This document shows positions 9,738-18,335 of a stretch of DNA of 43,416 bases, in pieces. The translations under genes and the position numbers were made by a program. Every line of letters begins with the position of its first letter. Position 1 is the stretch's first letter. The notes below the pieces were generated by a model that had not been told where the DNA came from, ran no database searches, and saw only the letters and a list, made by a program, of their open reading frames with translations. Source of the stretch: Sinobaca qinghaiensis (lineage in GTDB: Bacteria > Bacillota > Bacilli > Bacillales > Marinococcaceae). The stretch lies in the NCBI RefSeq assembly GCF_003610495.1, contig NZ_RAPK01000001.1:1-43416 (forward strand). Reading direction: 5' to 3'.

Positions 9738-11837
9738 TTATGATTTACGATCTTCATCGGAAGGCGGTTCATTTGTCCAAGGTGTAGCATTTTCCTTTGG
9801 ATTTTCAGGATTCGCTTCCTTCTGCTCTTCTTGTTCCTGAGCTTCAGATGCGTCATCTGAAGAAGATCCGTTGTCATCTTCACGATCTGAAGACGACGAC
9901 TCTTCTGTCTGGCCTTCTTCTGACTGATCTTCCTGTTCCGGCTTATTAACTACTTCCACTTCATCATCACTCTTGTTCAAATGATGATTTTCTGGAAGCT
10001 TGCCTTCTTCAACAAGCGATTCAATTTGCTCTGCATCCAGCGTTTCCAGTTCCAACAGCTGCTGTGCTACAAGCTCAAGTTTGTCTTTATGCTCTGTTAG
10101 AATTTGTCTGCAGCGTTCATATGATTCTTTAATAAAGCGCTGGACTTCCTGGTCGATTTCGTAGGCAATTGCATCACTGTAATTTTGTTCATTCTGCATA
10201 TCACGGCCGAGGAATACCTGACCGCCGGATCCGGAACCGAATTGAAGCGGCCCAAGCTTATCACTCATGCCGTATTCTGTTACCATTTTCCGGGCGATAG
10301 CAGTAGCACGCTGAAAGTCATTATGGGCACCCGTACTTACTTCATTAAACATAACTTCTTCTGCTACGCGTCCGCCAAGAAGGCCGACAATCTTATCCAG
10401 CAGTTCAGGCTTTGTCATGAAGTAACGGTCTTCTCTTGGAAGCATAACGGCATAACCGCCGGCTTGTCCACGTGGAACAATAGTTACTTTGTGAACCATA
10501 TCCGCATTTCTAAGCTTCACGCCGACCACTGTATGACCAGCTTCGTGATGTGCCACGATTTGTCTTTCTTTCTTCGAAATCACACGGCTTTTCTTAGCAG
10601 GACCGGCAATAACCCGGTCAATAGCTTCATCTACGTGGCTCATTCTAATCTTATCCATGTCGCCGCGGGCAGTGATAAGCGCTGCTTCGTTTAAAAGGTT
10701 TTCCAGATCCGCACCGGAAAATCCTGGTGTTCTCTGGGCAATCGCTTTTAAGTTAACATCATTTGCAAGCGGTTTGTTACGAGCGTGAACCTGCAGGACT
10801 TCTTCTCTTCCTTTTACATCGGGAAGACCTACCATAATCTGGCGGTCAAAACGACCGGGACGAAGAAGGGCGGGGTCAAGTACATCCGCACGGTTAGTAG
10901 CAGCAATCATAATGATACCTTCATTTGCACTGAAACCATCCATTTCAACAAGAAGCTGGTTCAGCGTCTGCTCACGTTCATCGTGCCCGCCGCCGACACC
11001 GGCTCCACGCTGACGTCCTACTGCGTCAATCTCATCAATGAATATAATACATGGAGCATTTTTCTTTGCGTTTTCAAATAAATCACGCACACGGGAAGCA
11101 CCAACACCTACAAACATTTCAACGAAGTCCGAACCACTGACTGTAAAGAACGGAACTCCTGCTTCTCCGGCTACTGCACGTGCAATAAGTGTTTTACCTG
11201 TACCTGGAGGTCCAACAAGAAGTACACCTTTAGGAATACGTGCTCCCATATTGGCGAACTTGCGTGGATCTTTCAGGAAGTCAACTACTTCAATTAATTC
11301 TTGTTTTTCTTCATCTGCACCTGCTACGTCTTTAAAGCGGGCTTTTTTCTTATCTTCCTGATACAGCTTGGCTTTACTCTTACCAAAGTTCATCACTTTG
11401 TTTCCGCCGCCTCCGCCGCCTTGCGCACGGCTGAAGAGGAATAGGAATAAAAGAATAATAATCACAAATGGAATAGCAGTAACAAGCAGGTTGGACCAGA
11501 TACTTGGTTCATCTGCCGGCTGTGTATTGATGGTGAGCGCATTTCCATCCGGGCCCTGTGCGTTTAGTATCAGCTGAGTATTTTCATCGGTCATTGGAAG
11601 GTAGGCTTCAAATGCTTCTCCCTCTTCCATGCCCTGTTCCTGTCCTTCAACTAAATACACTTCTCCTTCAGGCTGGAGGGTGGCTGACTCAATTTCATTA
11701 TTTTCAAGTTTGGTTATCAATTCGGTGGTGCTCATTTCTTCTGTGGTCGTTTGATCGCCACTCAAAAAGCTGAAAATACCGATAATGACCAAAAACAAAA
11801 GCAAATACACCACAACGTTTCTAAACATTCGATTCAT
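9738..11837 (-). CDS. ftsH: ATP-dependent zinc metalloprotease FtsH
   Basis: A membrane-anchored AAA+ protease that degrades membrane and regulatory proteins. It has 699 residues, about 60 longer than B. subtilis FtsH (637). Transmembrane segments lie at about 8-25 and 115-136, with an extracytoplasmic domain between. Walker A GPPGTGKT (209-216), Walker B IIFIDE (264-269), the second region of homology ([19 protein letters not shown]) and the zinc site HEAGH (431-435) are all present. The extra length is a low-complexity, strongly acidic, Ser-rich C-terminal tail of about 80 residues. AGAAGGAGG precedes the ATG. hpt lies 33 bp upstream, probably in the same operon. Confidence 0.98.
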   Translation of the reverse strand: MNRMFRNVVVYLLLFLVIIGIFSFLSGDQTTTEEMSTTELITKLENNEIESATLQPEGEVYLVEGQEQGMEEGEAFEAYLPMTDENTQLILNAQGPDGNALTINTQPADEPSIWSNLLVTAIPFVIIILLFLFLFSRAQGGGGGGNKVMNFGKSKAKLYQEDKKKARFKDVAGADEEKQELIEVVDFLKDPRKFANMGARIPKGVLLVGPPGTGKTLIARAVAGEAGVPFFTVSGSDFVEMFVGVGASRVRDLFENAKKNAPCIIFIDEIDAVGRQRGAGVGGGHDEREQTLNQLLVEMDGFSANEGIIMIAATNRADVLDPALLRPGRFDRQIMVGLPDVKGREEVLQVHARNKPLANDVNLKAIAQRTPGFSGADLENLLNEAALITARGDMDKIRMSHVDEAIDRVIAGPAKKSRVISKKERQIVAHHEAGHTVVGVKLRNADMVHKVTIVPRGQAGGYAVMLPREDRYFMTKPELLDKIVGLLGGRVAEEVMFNEVSTGAHNDFQRATAIARKMVTEYGMSDKLGPLQFGSGSGGQVFLGRDMQNEQNYSDAIAYEIDQEVQRFIKESYERCRQILTEHKDKLELVAQQLLELETLDAEQIESLVEEGKLPENHHLNKSDDEVEVVNKPEQEDQSEEGQTEESSSSDREDDNGSSSDDASEAQEQEEQKEANPENPKENATPWTNEPPSDEDRKS

Positions 11838-11870
11838 TCCTGACCTCCTTCTGTAAGCACTCGCGGTATT

Positions 11871-12434
11871 TTATAAAGTTTCTGATGCCGCTGCCTCATT
11901 GTTGTAAATTTTCGGTTTTAATACTCCTATATATGGAAGGTTTCTATACCGTTCTGCGAAATCCAGACCATATCCCACCACGAAAGCATCCGGTACGATA
12001 AAGCCAGCTACATCCGGTACAAGATCAACTTTTCTTCCATCCGGCTTATCAAGCAGCGTAATGATTTTTACTGATTTTGCCCCACGGTGTTTAATCAGGC
12101 TGATCAAATAGTTGAGCGTAATGCCGCTGTCGATAATATCTTCCAGAATAATGACGTCTCTACCCTCTACTGTTGTATCGAGGTCTTTAATAATTTTAAC
12201 TTCCCCTGAAGATACAGTACCTTTACCGTAGCTTGATACATCCATAAAATCGATTTCAAGATGTGTTTCCACTCTTTTAATTATGTCAGCCATAAAAGGA
12301 AGAGCTCCTTTTAGAACGCCTATAACCAGTGGAAAACGGCTGTCGTATTCTTCGGAGATGGCTTTTCCCATCTCTTTAATCTTTGTTTGGATCTCTTCTT
12401 CGCTGATTAGTATGTGCTCAATATCGTCATGCAT
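11871..12434 (-). CDS. hpt: Hypoxanthine(-guanine) phosphoribosyltransferase
   Basis: Salvages hypoxanthine and guanine to IMP and GMP using PRPP. It has 187 residues, slightly longer than the B. subtilis protein (180). The PRPP-binding signature [14 protein letters not shown] (about 104-117) and the preceding [18 protein letters not shown] flexible-loop region are visible. The start [15 protein letters not shown] aligns with the B. subtilis N terminus. GGGAGG lies 14 nt upstream, longer than usual. It sits between tilS and ftsH as in B. subtilis. Confidence 0.95.
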   Translation of the reverse strand: MHDDIEHILISEEEIQTKIKEMGKAISEEYDSRFPLVIGVLKGALPFMADIIKRVETHLEIDFMDVSSYGKGTVSSGEVKIIKDLDTTVEGRDVIILEDIIDSGITLNYLISLIKHRGAKSVKIITLLDKPDGRKVDLVPDVAGFIVPDAFVVGYGLDFAERYRNLPYIGVLKPKIYNNEAAASETL

Positions 12435-12463
12435 CAGAATCGCTTAAGCCTCCCAGAAAATTC

Positions 12464-12472
12464 ATTATATCA
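12464..12472 (-). promoter_or_regulatory. Possible extended -10 promoter for hpt-ftsH
   Basis: On the minus strand TGATATAAT (12472-12464) is a full TGn-TATAAT extended -10 about 30 nt upstream of the hpt start. No good -35 hexamer lies 17 bp further upstream. Confidence 0.45.
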
Positions 12473-12599
12473 ATATACATTAAAAAATAGGGCGAATACC
12501 CGGCTTTAATCATATCATGAATAAAGCATGCATTTCATCCTTCACGTCTTGAAAACTGTACGAACCATTCTTTTATAATACCTTTTTCTTCCGCTGAAC

Positions 12600-13997
12600 C
12601 TAGTTCTTTTGGCACTTAAATAAAATAGTACTGTGCTCCACCGGTGTTCTTTGGAATCTTTTTGTTTTAGCAAGCATCGGAACCCACAAAATGGTTTCAT
12701 CGGAAGCAGCAACGACAGGCCAGCTGTCTCTTTGTTCTTTTGGTACTTTTTCGTCGATAAATAAACGGTTTAATTTCTTTCTGCCTGTCATTCCCGCTAT
12801 ATGGAGTTTTTCTCCCTGTTTTCTTGACCGGACCAGCACCGGCAGCCTCAGCTCCGACTCTGCTATGCAGAACACATCATTCCGCTCCGGATCAACCGTG
12901 CCATCATAACGGCCGGCCGTAATTGTCCACTCGTTAAAAGAGACGCTTCCCGGCACCTCTAAAAGTTTTGGGGCTTCTACCTGCACTAATGGGGCTTCCG
13001 TGCTGGCTTGAAGGTGAAATGTGCATGTATCATATGTCCGCTTAACCAACACTCCACCTGCCCAATTAACAATAAAAGACGAGGCTGGTTTATAGAGAAG
13101 CGAAAGCAGCTGTTCTATATGTATAGTAGAAACGGCCGTGTGTTGATTTTTGCAAAGATAAGTTAATAGTAGAGGAATAACCCTTCTTTGTAAAGCCAAA
13201 TGAAGGGCTTTCCAACCACTTATAGAAAACGTCAAAGAATGTTCATTTTGGTCGAGAATCAGCCCGCGGGCTTCTTTTTCTGCTGCCTCTTTAATAAACA
13301 GCCTTTCTGTCGAGATCCATTCATTTAAGGTTTGAAAATGCTCCCGGGCTTCTTTGTTTTCATGAAGAACAGCCGGCAGGGCATGGTGTCTGATGCGGTT
13401 TCGTGCGTAGGCATTCGAATTATTGCTTTTGTCTTCCTTAAAAGGAATCGAATGTTGTTCACAATAAGCATAGATAGATTCCTTGCTTACTTCAAGCATA
13501 GGCCTGATAATTCTTCCGGATTCCTGATTACGGGAAGCGGATATGCCGACTTCTTCCCACAGCGCTCGGCCCGACGTCATCCGCAGAAGCATTGTTTCTA
13601 TTTGATCATCGCCGTGATGACCCGTGGCCAGAACATTTGCTCCGCATTGTTTCATCACTTTTTCCAAAAATTGATACCGCAGCAGCCGTGCCTGTTCCTG
13701 TACTCCTTTTCCTTGATCAGATAAATATTCTTTTACAGGGAGCTCTTCAGTATAAAAAGAAAGAGAGCGTCTTGCGCAGAAGGCTTCCACCATTTCTTTT
13801 TCTACTGCTGCTTCGTCTGGACGAAGGCCGTGATCAGCATGTGCCGCCGATACCGAAATCTGCAGGGAATCCGCAAGTTCGCTGAGTACATAAAGAAGCG
13901 CCATAGAATCCGCCCCGCCCGATACAGCAGCTACTAAGTGATCGCCTTTCTGAAGCAGAGAGTGTTTTTTGATAAACGCTTCAATTTTCTGTTTCAT
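12600..13997 (-). CDS. tilS: tRNA(Ile)-lysidine synthetase
   Basis: Modifies C34 of tRNA-Ile(CAU) to lysidine so that it reads AUA; essential in B. subtilis. It has 465 residues (B. subtilis 472). The N-type ATP pyrophosphatase P-loop SGGADSMALL is at about 26-35, and ATGHHGDDQIETMLLR lies near 127. A C-terminal TilS domain with RSRKQGEKLHIAG follows. The start overlaps the 3' end of the upstream exporter gene by 17 bp, which suggests coupling. In B. subtilis the gene upstream is yabT, so this neighbour is different here. Confidence 0.95.
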   Translation of the reverse strand: MKQKIEAFIKKHSLLQKGDHLVAAVSGGADSMALLYVLSELADSLQISVSAAHADHGLRPDEAAVEKEMVEAFCARRSLSFYTEELPVKEYLSDQGKGVQEQARLLRYQFLEKVMKQCGANVLATGHHGDDQIETMLLRMTSGRALWEEVGISASRNQESGRIIRPMLEVSKESIYAYCEQHSIPFKEDKSNNSNAYARNRIRHHALPAVLHENKEAREHFQTLNEWISTERLFIKEAAEKEARGLILDQNEHSLTFSISGWKALHLALQRRVIPLLLTYLCKNQHTAVSTIHIEQLLSLLYKPASSFIVNWAGGVLVKRTYDTCTFHLQASTEAPLVQVEAPKLLEVPGSVSFNEWTITAGRYDGTVDPERNDVFCIAESELRLPVLVRSRKQGEKLHIAGMTGRKKLNRLFIDEKVPKEQRDSWPVVAASDETILWVPMLAKTKRFQRTPVEHSTILFKCQKN

Positions 13998-14427
13998 AGC
14001 GCTGTCCTACTCCTTTTCCAATTGAAAATAAGGAAAGGGCAAATACAAGCCCTGCCGCTATTGCTCCAGCCTGCATAAAAGTCTGAACCCCCTGCTCCAG
14101 TCCTCTAATATGATTTTCTTCTACAAAAGCGAGCATGGTGGAATAGGCTCTGCCTCCCGGCACCAGCGGAATGATACCCGGAATGGTAAACATTGTAACC
14201 GGGACCTTTTTCCATATAGCCAGCCAGTGAGCAGCAAAAGCAGCTACAAAGGCTGCCGCTGCCGCTGCAAACACCGGACTCATGCCTAATTCCGGAAGCG
14301 TACTGTAAACAATCCATGCAGCCACTCCTGCAGCGCCTCCCCACCAGAGCAGCCGGAGAGGTATATTAAATATTACTCCAAAAGCTACCGTGGCGATAAA
14401 ACATATCAGCCATTCCATAACAATCAT
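13981..14427 (-). CDS. Threonine/serine exporter family protein, small subunit (ThrE_2 type)
   Basis: A 148-residue protein with about four to five predicted membrane segments: near 5-25, 26-44, 52-68, 75-95 and 115-140. It matches the ThrE_2 (DUF3815, YjjB-like) half of the two-gene amino-acid or dicarboxylate exporters. The family motif is seen in MFTIPGIIPLVPGGRAY near 78-94. It forms a pair with the larger ThrE gene 21 bp upstream and overlaps tilS by 17 bp. GGAGG precedes the ATG by 8 nt. The exported substrate cannot be read from the sequence; family members move threonine/serine or succinate. Confidence 0.85.
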   Translation of the reverse strand: MIVMEWLICFIATVAFGVIFNIPLRLLWWGGAAGVAAWIVYSTLPELGMSPVFAAAAAAFVAAFAAHWLAIWKKVPVTMFTIPGIIPLVPGGRAYSTMLAFVEENHIRGLEQGVQTFMQAGAIAAGLVFALSLFSIGKGVGQRYETEN

Positions 14428-14448
14428 TTTCTTTTCCTCCAGACCCTG

Positions 14449-15207
14449 CTACATATAAAAGATAGAAAGCGCAAGAGCTACCCCCGCTGCAATAGATAAA
14501 GAGGTAACCATAGCTTCTGATCCGCGGGCTACGCCGGCTACGAGGTCTCCTGACATTAAATCACGGACAGCGTTTGTCAGAGGGACACCTGGTACAAGCG
14601 GGATCAACGAGCCTATAATAACCTGATTTAATTCTGTGCCAAATCCTCCATTAACCATAATCAAAGCCATGATGCCGCCGGTTAAAGCAGCCGCAAATTC
14701 CGCGAAGAATTTCACTTTCAGTACTCTTTGTATAAGAACCAGCGTGATCGTCGTAGCGGTTCCTCCAATAAACGCTGGAAGCATATCAAAATAACTGCCT
14801 CCGACCAGATAAGAGAAAGCACCGCCGCCGATACCGGAAGCAAGGTAAATGAACCAAAGCGGATAATGCATCGGAGCATCTTTTATTGCTTTCAAACGTT
14901 CCTGTGTTTCATCCAAGGTAATATCCCCGTATGTGAATTCTCTGGCGAGCTGATTGACTTCCGTCACTTTCCCCAGATCCTGGTATCGTTCTTTAATTCG
15001 AATCATCTGCATACTGTCGTAATCTTCTTCTGTTTTAAAAGAAAGGAATATACCAGTTGTGGTGACAAAGCTGTGGACATTATTCATTCCGGCTGCTTTC
15101 GCCATTCTTACCATTGTATCTTCCACTCTATATGTTTCTGCTCCATAGCGGAGCAGGAGCCTGCCGCTCAGAAGACAGATGTCCATTGTTTTCTTCCCAC
15201 GAACCAC
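14449..15207 (-). CDS. Threonine/serine exporter family protein, large subunit (ThrE/DUF1212 type)
   Basis: A 252-residue protein. The N-terminal soluble part (1-115) carries the DUF1212 features LLLRYGAETYRVEDTM and SFVTTTGIFLSF. About five membrane helices follow (near 118-250), with a GSLIPLVPGVPLTNAVRDL loop that parallels the motif in the small subunit. It resembles YjjP of E. coli. The start is GTG at 15207, with GGAGGG 6 nt upstream. Together with the next gene it occupies the position where B. subtilis has spoIIE-yabS-yabT. Confidence 0.87.
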   Translation of the reverse strand: MVRGKKTMDICLLSGRLLLRYGAETYRVEDTMVRMAKAAGMNNVHSFVTTTGIFLSFKTEEDYDSMQMIRIKERYQDLGKVTEVNQLAREFTYGDITLDETQERLKAIKDAPMHYPLWFIYLASGIGGGAFSYLVGGSYFDMLPAFIGGTATTITLVLIQRVLKVKFFAEFAAALTGGIMALIMVNGGFGTELNQVIIGSLIPLVPGVPLTNAVRDLMSGDLVAGVARGSEAMVTSLSIAAGVALALSIFYM

Positions 15208-15295
15208 GTTATTCCCTCCATCTGTTCCTTATTTTCTTGAAATAAACTATACCTTATATATAAGCTGATGAATATACATTTAAAACACATTGGAT

Positions 15296-15328
15296 ACAAA
15301 AAAAACCGCACCTTTAACTGGCACAGTT
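15296..15328 (-). terminator. Rho-independent terminator after tRNA-Met
   Basis: A 9-bp stem with G-U pairs (15328-15320 with 15312-15304) is followed by eight T residues on the minus strand. It lies about 50 nt past the tRNA 3' end and before the exporter genes. The rest of 15208-15377 shows no gene. Confidence 0.8.
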
Positions 15329-15377
15329 TTATTATCAACAGACATTCTTTTATAGAGAATATCCTTCATATTATATT

Positions 15378-15454
15378 TGGTAGCGGCGGAGGGAATCGAA
15401 CCCCCGACCTCACGGGTATGAACCGTACGCTCTAGCCAGCTGAGCTACACCGCC
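15378..15454 (-). tRNA. tRNA-Met (CAU), elongator type
   Basis: A 77-nt cloverleaf. The acceptor stem GGCGGTG pairs with the 3' side before an encoded CCA end (15380-15378); D-arm GCTCAGCTGGCTAGAGC; anticodon CAT within GGTTCATACC; T-arm GGGGGTTCGATTCCC. The G1-C72 pair and the absence of three consecutive G-C pairs next to the anticodon loop exclude the initiator. A tRNA-Ile(CAU) cannot be fully excluded, but the sequence matches my recollection of the B. subtilis Met tRNA at this locus (trnSL). The adjacent tRNA-Glu of B. subtilis is absent. Confidence 0.95.
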
Positions 15455-15472
15455 AAATTAGCAACATCCGTA

Positions 15473-15501
15473 ATTATAAACAATGCATCAGGCCGCGTCA
15501 A
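15473..15501 (-). promoter_or_regulatory. tRNA-Met promoter (sigma-A)
   Basis: Minus-strand TTGACG (15501-15496), 17-bp spacer, TATAAT (15478-15473). The predicted start is about 12 nt before the mature tRNA 5' end. Confidence 0.85.
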
Positions 15502-15530
15502 CACTTTTCTTTCCTGCACTTCCTAAAGAC

Positions 15531-15575
15531 ATTAAAAACCATGCCGGTTTTTAACATGCAGATCCGGCATGGTTT
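15531..15575 (-). terminator. Rho-independent terminator of yabR
   Basis: A perfect 12-bp stem AAACCATGCCGG/CCGGCATGGTTT (15575-15564 with 15547-15536) is followed by TTAATG. It begins 2 nt after the yabR stop codon. Confidence 0.88.
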
Positions 15576-15576
15576 T

Positions 15577-16020
15577 TTATTTTCGTGAATGCTTCCCCCG
15601 TTTGTTATCTGTCTGCTTCCTTAGGGAGGATAAACGCTCTTCACTGTCTTTCATGAAATTATTCATTTTATCTTCAAATGACAGGGGCCTGGGTTTACTG
15701 CTGCCAGCAGATCCGCTGCGCCGGCTGTTATCTTTAGGACGGGCATTCGAAGGACGAACCGGTTTTGGCCGGCTTTCGGGCGGACGGTCCACAGCCTTGC
15801 GGATGGACAGGCTGATTTTTCCGCTTTCTTCTACCTTCATGACTTTTACAGTAACTTCATCTCCAACATTAACAAAGTCTTTAATATTGTCCACGTATTT
15901 ATCTGCTACTTCACTAATATGAACGAGTCCGGTTTTCCCGTCCGCCAGTTCAACAAACGCACCAAAATGAGTAATGCCCGATATTCTGCCCTTTACTTTA
16001 TCGCCTGGTTCTATGGCCAT
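15577..16020 (-). CDS. yabR: S1-domain RNA-binding protein YabR
   Basis: A 147-residue protein. One S1 RNA-binding domain (about 1-72) contains VKGRISGITHFGAFVEL and GLVHISEVADKYV. A basic, Pro/Arg/Ser-rich linker follows, ending in a conserved FEDKMNNFMKDSEERLSSL segment. B. subtilis YabR has the same architecture; its role is not well defined, though S1 domains suggest ribosome or mRNA binding. ATG 16020 is preceded by AAGGGGAGC; an upstream in-frame ATG (16041) lacks a site. It sits between divIC and the tRNA as in B. subtilis. Confidence 0.93.
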   Translation of the reverse strand: MAIEPGDKVKGRISGITHFGAFVELADGKTGLVHISEVADKYVDNIKDFVNVGDEVTVKVMKVEESGKISLSIRKAVDRPPESRPKPVRPSNARPKDNSRRSGSAGSSKPRPLSFEDKMNNFMKDSEERLSSLRKQTDNKRGKHSRK

Positions 16021-16136
16021 GTAGAAATTGCTCCCCTTCAAATGTTGATAAAAACAGTAAAGCTGTCAGCTTCTTCTTTAAAACAGCGTCCTACGTTTAC
16101 ATTGTAAGAAAAGGTTATACTGCCTGAAGATATCTT

Positions 16137-16535
16137 TTATTCAGCAGATTCTTCCGGCATTTTGTACAGCGTTTCGTTTTGTTTTGTAAAGTAATAGTCG
16201 CTTCTTGCTACTTCTGCAATGTAATCCAGGTCATGATAATTTTCTATGTCCTGCCTCAACTGCTCTTCCTCGGCCTGCATTTCCGTGTACTGCTTTTCTA
16301 AATTTGTTCTTTCTGTTTCCTTGGCATGAAGCGTCTGCCACTGTGTGATAAGAATAACAGCCAGTACTACAGCAATAATGGAGCCCGTGACGGCCATTGC
16401 TGTTAAGCGGCGCCGGAGTCCTTTTTTCCGCTTTGATTGAATAGCATCCTGAAGCTGTTGTTCCCGTTCCTGCTGACGGACATATGACTTGTTAATTTCT
16501 GTTACTTTCCTACTGTTAGAACCCAAGACCTTCAT
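16137..16535 (-). CDS. divIC: Cell division protein DivIC
   Basis: A septum component that forms a complex with FtsL and DivIB (FtsB-like). It has 132 residues (B. subtilis 125). A cytoplasmic basic segment (1-43, rich in K/R/Q) is followed by one transmembrane helix at about 44-64. An extracellular coiled coil (66-105, TLHAKETERTNLEKQYTEMQ) and a short tail with DLDYIAEVARSDYYFT complete it. AGAAGGAGGG precedes the ATG. In B. subtilis yabP and yabQ lie between rqcP and divIC; here only 150 bp of AT-rich non-coding DNA separates them. Confidence 0.93.
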   Translation of the reverse strand: MKVLGSNSRKVTEINKSYVRQQEREQQLQDAIQSKRKKGLRRRLTAMAVTGSIIAVVLAVILITQWQTLHAKETERTNLEKQYTEMQAEEEQLRQDIENYHDLDYIAEVARSDYYFTKQNETLYKMPEESAE

Positions 16536-16685
16536 CCCTCCTTCTGTTACTATTTTTATATATTATATTAGCAGTGAGCTATATATTTTTCAGAACTGTT
16601 ATACAATAACCAATTACTATCATCATAACGAAGGAGGAGGGGTCTTTCAATATAAAATTGTATAAATTATGCAATTTTCTTTTTA

Positions 16686-16946
16686 TTAGCTGCCCGGTGT
16701 CTCTTCTTTTAGAATAGTATACATATTTTCTGCAGCTTCTTTTTTGGTTGTATCTTTAATTTCATCAACCGAAAAGGTAATCGTTTTGCTGGCGAAGCGG
16801 ATAGACACTTCATCACCGGGCTTTACTTCCGTTCCTGCCTTAGCCTGATGCCCGTTCACTTTAATCCTTCCCTGCGCCGCCACTTCTTTAGCCAGCGTTC
16901 TCCGCTTAATCAATCGGGATACTTTTAGAAATTTATCTATTCTCAT
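16686..16946 (-). CDS. rqcP: RqcP, S4-domain ribosome quality control factor
   Basis: An 86-residue S4 domain protein (formerly YabO). In B. subtilis it binds stalled 50S subunits and assists RqcH in C-terminal alanine tailing of nascent chains. The S4 fold is clear: [19 protein letters not shown], then [20 protein letters not shown]. It follows mazG by 14 bp and is probably cotranscribed with yabM-mazG. AGGGAGAG precedes the ATG. Confidence 0.95.
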   Translation of the reverse strand: MRIDKFLKVSRLIKRRTLAKEVAAQGRIKVNGHQAKAGTEVKPGDEVSIRFASKTITFSVDEIKDTTKKEAAENMYTILKEETPGS

Positions 16947-16960
16947 TATTATACTCTCCC

Positions 16961-18334
16961 TTATTTTCCGTTCTCCGTCCCATACCGCTGCTCAAATTTC
17001 CGATTAGCTGTATGAAGCGATTCTTCCGGGTGAAGCTTATGATGGTTAGCTATATTCACAAGCACAAAAAGCACGCTGCCAAACGCCTCTTTCTGCTGTT
17101 CTTTATCCGTACCCTGAAGTGCTTCTTTCCACTCCTGCAATTCTGCCTCAACCATTTCCCAGAGAAGCGGCTCTTCCTTCAATGGCCTTCCATGCTTTGC
17201 GGCCTGCTTTTGAAGTTCGGCCGTCCTCATCAATGCTGGAAAAGAAGCGGGAACGTCCAGGTTGTCTGTTTCTCTGTCCGAGCCCGCGCGCTCCGCCTGC
17301 TTAATTTTTTCCCAGTTCCGGTTTACTTCTTCACTTGTTTCTGCCTGAATATCTCCAAAAACATGAGGATGGCGGCGGATCATTTTTTCATTAAGCGTTC
17401 CTACAATATCCTCTATGGAAAAAAATCCTTCCTCTTCTGCAATACGCGCATGAAGCATAACCTGCAGAAGCACATCGCCCAGTTCTTCCTGAAGATGCTC
17501 ATCATCCTCTTCATCTACAGCATCAATCACTTCGTACGCCTCTTCAATCAAGTACCGTTTTAATGAGGCATGCGTCTGCTTTTGATCCCATGGGCATCCA
17601 CCCGGCCCGCGGAGGATACTGATAATTTCTTTTAACTTCCCAAATTCACGGTATAAAAGAGCCTCTTCTTTTACCGGCGGCACGTAAAGCGCTGTTAAAT
17701 TGCTGAGCCCGGCGCGGCGGTCCAGTTCAAACAGCGGAAACGATTCCAGTTTTTCCTCTGATGTGCCTGCAGCCGTAACGAGCGTCACCTCATAATCGTC
17801 CGGATATTTTTCCATTAAAGTGAGCTTTGTATTAGAGGCACTCATCTGGTCATATACCTGTGAAATGAGTATGTGCTGAGTCAGCATAAGCTGCTCCGGT
17901 ACAAGAGCTGTTGCATCCAGCAGTTGAAAACCATCATTGGGATCCACCCGGAGTGCCGAAAAGGCAGGATCCAGAAAGCTCTGGCCTCCCTGAATACGAA
18001 GCTGTATGGTGCCCTTTTTTTCTTCTTCTATTAAACGCTGCACCGTCTCTTCGGCAACAAGCGGATGACCTGGAACAGCATAAATAAATGCCTCTTCTTC
18101 TACCTCAAGCAGCTTTTCTACAATCTCGGCATATACATTTCCAAATTGATTATTTGCTTCATAAATATGGTCAAAACTTTGAAAGGCAATACCCTCTTCC
18201 TCGAGCATCGCAACAGCCGGATGCTCTTTCGTCCGCAGGTATATATGTTCAGCCCCGCGCAGCTGTTTATACACGCCAAAACTCATCTGATCGGCCTCTC
18301 CGGCTCCGAGGCCGATAATCGTAATATATTTCAT
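16961..18334 (-). CDS. mazG: MazG family NTP pyrophosphohydrolase with N-terminal tetrapyrrole methylase-like domain
   Basis: Hydrolyses (d)NTPs to monophosphates and pyrophosphate, a housecleaning role. It has 457 residues, like B. subtilis YabN (489). The N-terminal half (1-220) is a SAM-dependent TP-methylase-like domain, with [13 protein letters not shown] and [14 protein letters not shown]. MazG domains follow, with [14 protein letters not shown], then [14 protein letters not shown] and [13 protein letters not shown] carrying the metal-binding acidic residues. The start lies 1 nt after the yabM stop (TAGcATG), so translation is probably coupled. Confidence 0.94.
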   Translation of the reverse strand: MKYITIIGLGAGEADQMSFGVYKQLRGAEHIYLRTKEHPAVAMLEEEGIAFQSFDHIYEANNQFGNVYAEIVEKLLEVEEEAFIYAVPGHPLVAEETVQRLIEEEKKGTIQLRIQGGQSFLDPAFSALRVDPNDGFQLLDATALVPEQLMLTQHILISQVYDQMSASNTKLTLMEKYPDDYEVTLVTAAGTSEEKLESFPLFELDRRAGLSNLTALYVPPVKEEALLYREFGKLKEIISILRGPGGCPWDQKQTHASLKRYLIEEAYEVIDAVDEEDDEHLQEELGDVLLQVMLHARIAEEEGFFSIEDIVGTLNEKMIRRHPHVFGDIQAETSEEVNRNWEKIKQAERAGSDRETDNLDVPASFPALMRTAELQKQAAKHGRPLKEEPLLWEMVEAELQEWKEALQGTDKEQQKEAFGSVLFVLVNIANHHKLHPEESLHTANRKFEQRYGTENGK

Positions 18335-18335
18335 G

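Noticed and set aside
10185-10694. 169-residue plus-strand reading frame inside ftsH
   Set aside because: It is antisense to a highly conserved gene, has no ribosome binding site, and its composition reflects the opposite-strand codons.
14728-15240. 170-residue plus-strand frame opposite the large exporter gene
   Set aside because: Antisense shadow of a recognised membrane protein gene, with no recognisable domain.
16629-16642. Plus-strand GGAGGAGGGG resembling a strong ribosome binding site
   Set aside because: No start codon or open frame follows at a suitable distance on the plus strand.
16653-16678. AT-rich palindrome after rqcP as a terminator
   Set aside because: Stem consists almost only of A-T pairs and would be too weak; left unannotated.
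17012-17563. 183-residue plus-strand frame opposite mazG
   Set aside because: Antisense shadow, rich in Phe, Leu and Cys as expected from reverse-read Glu/Lys codons.
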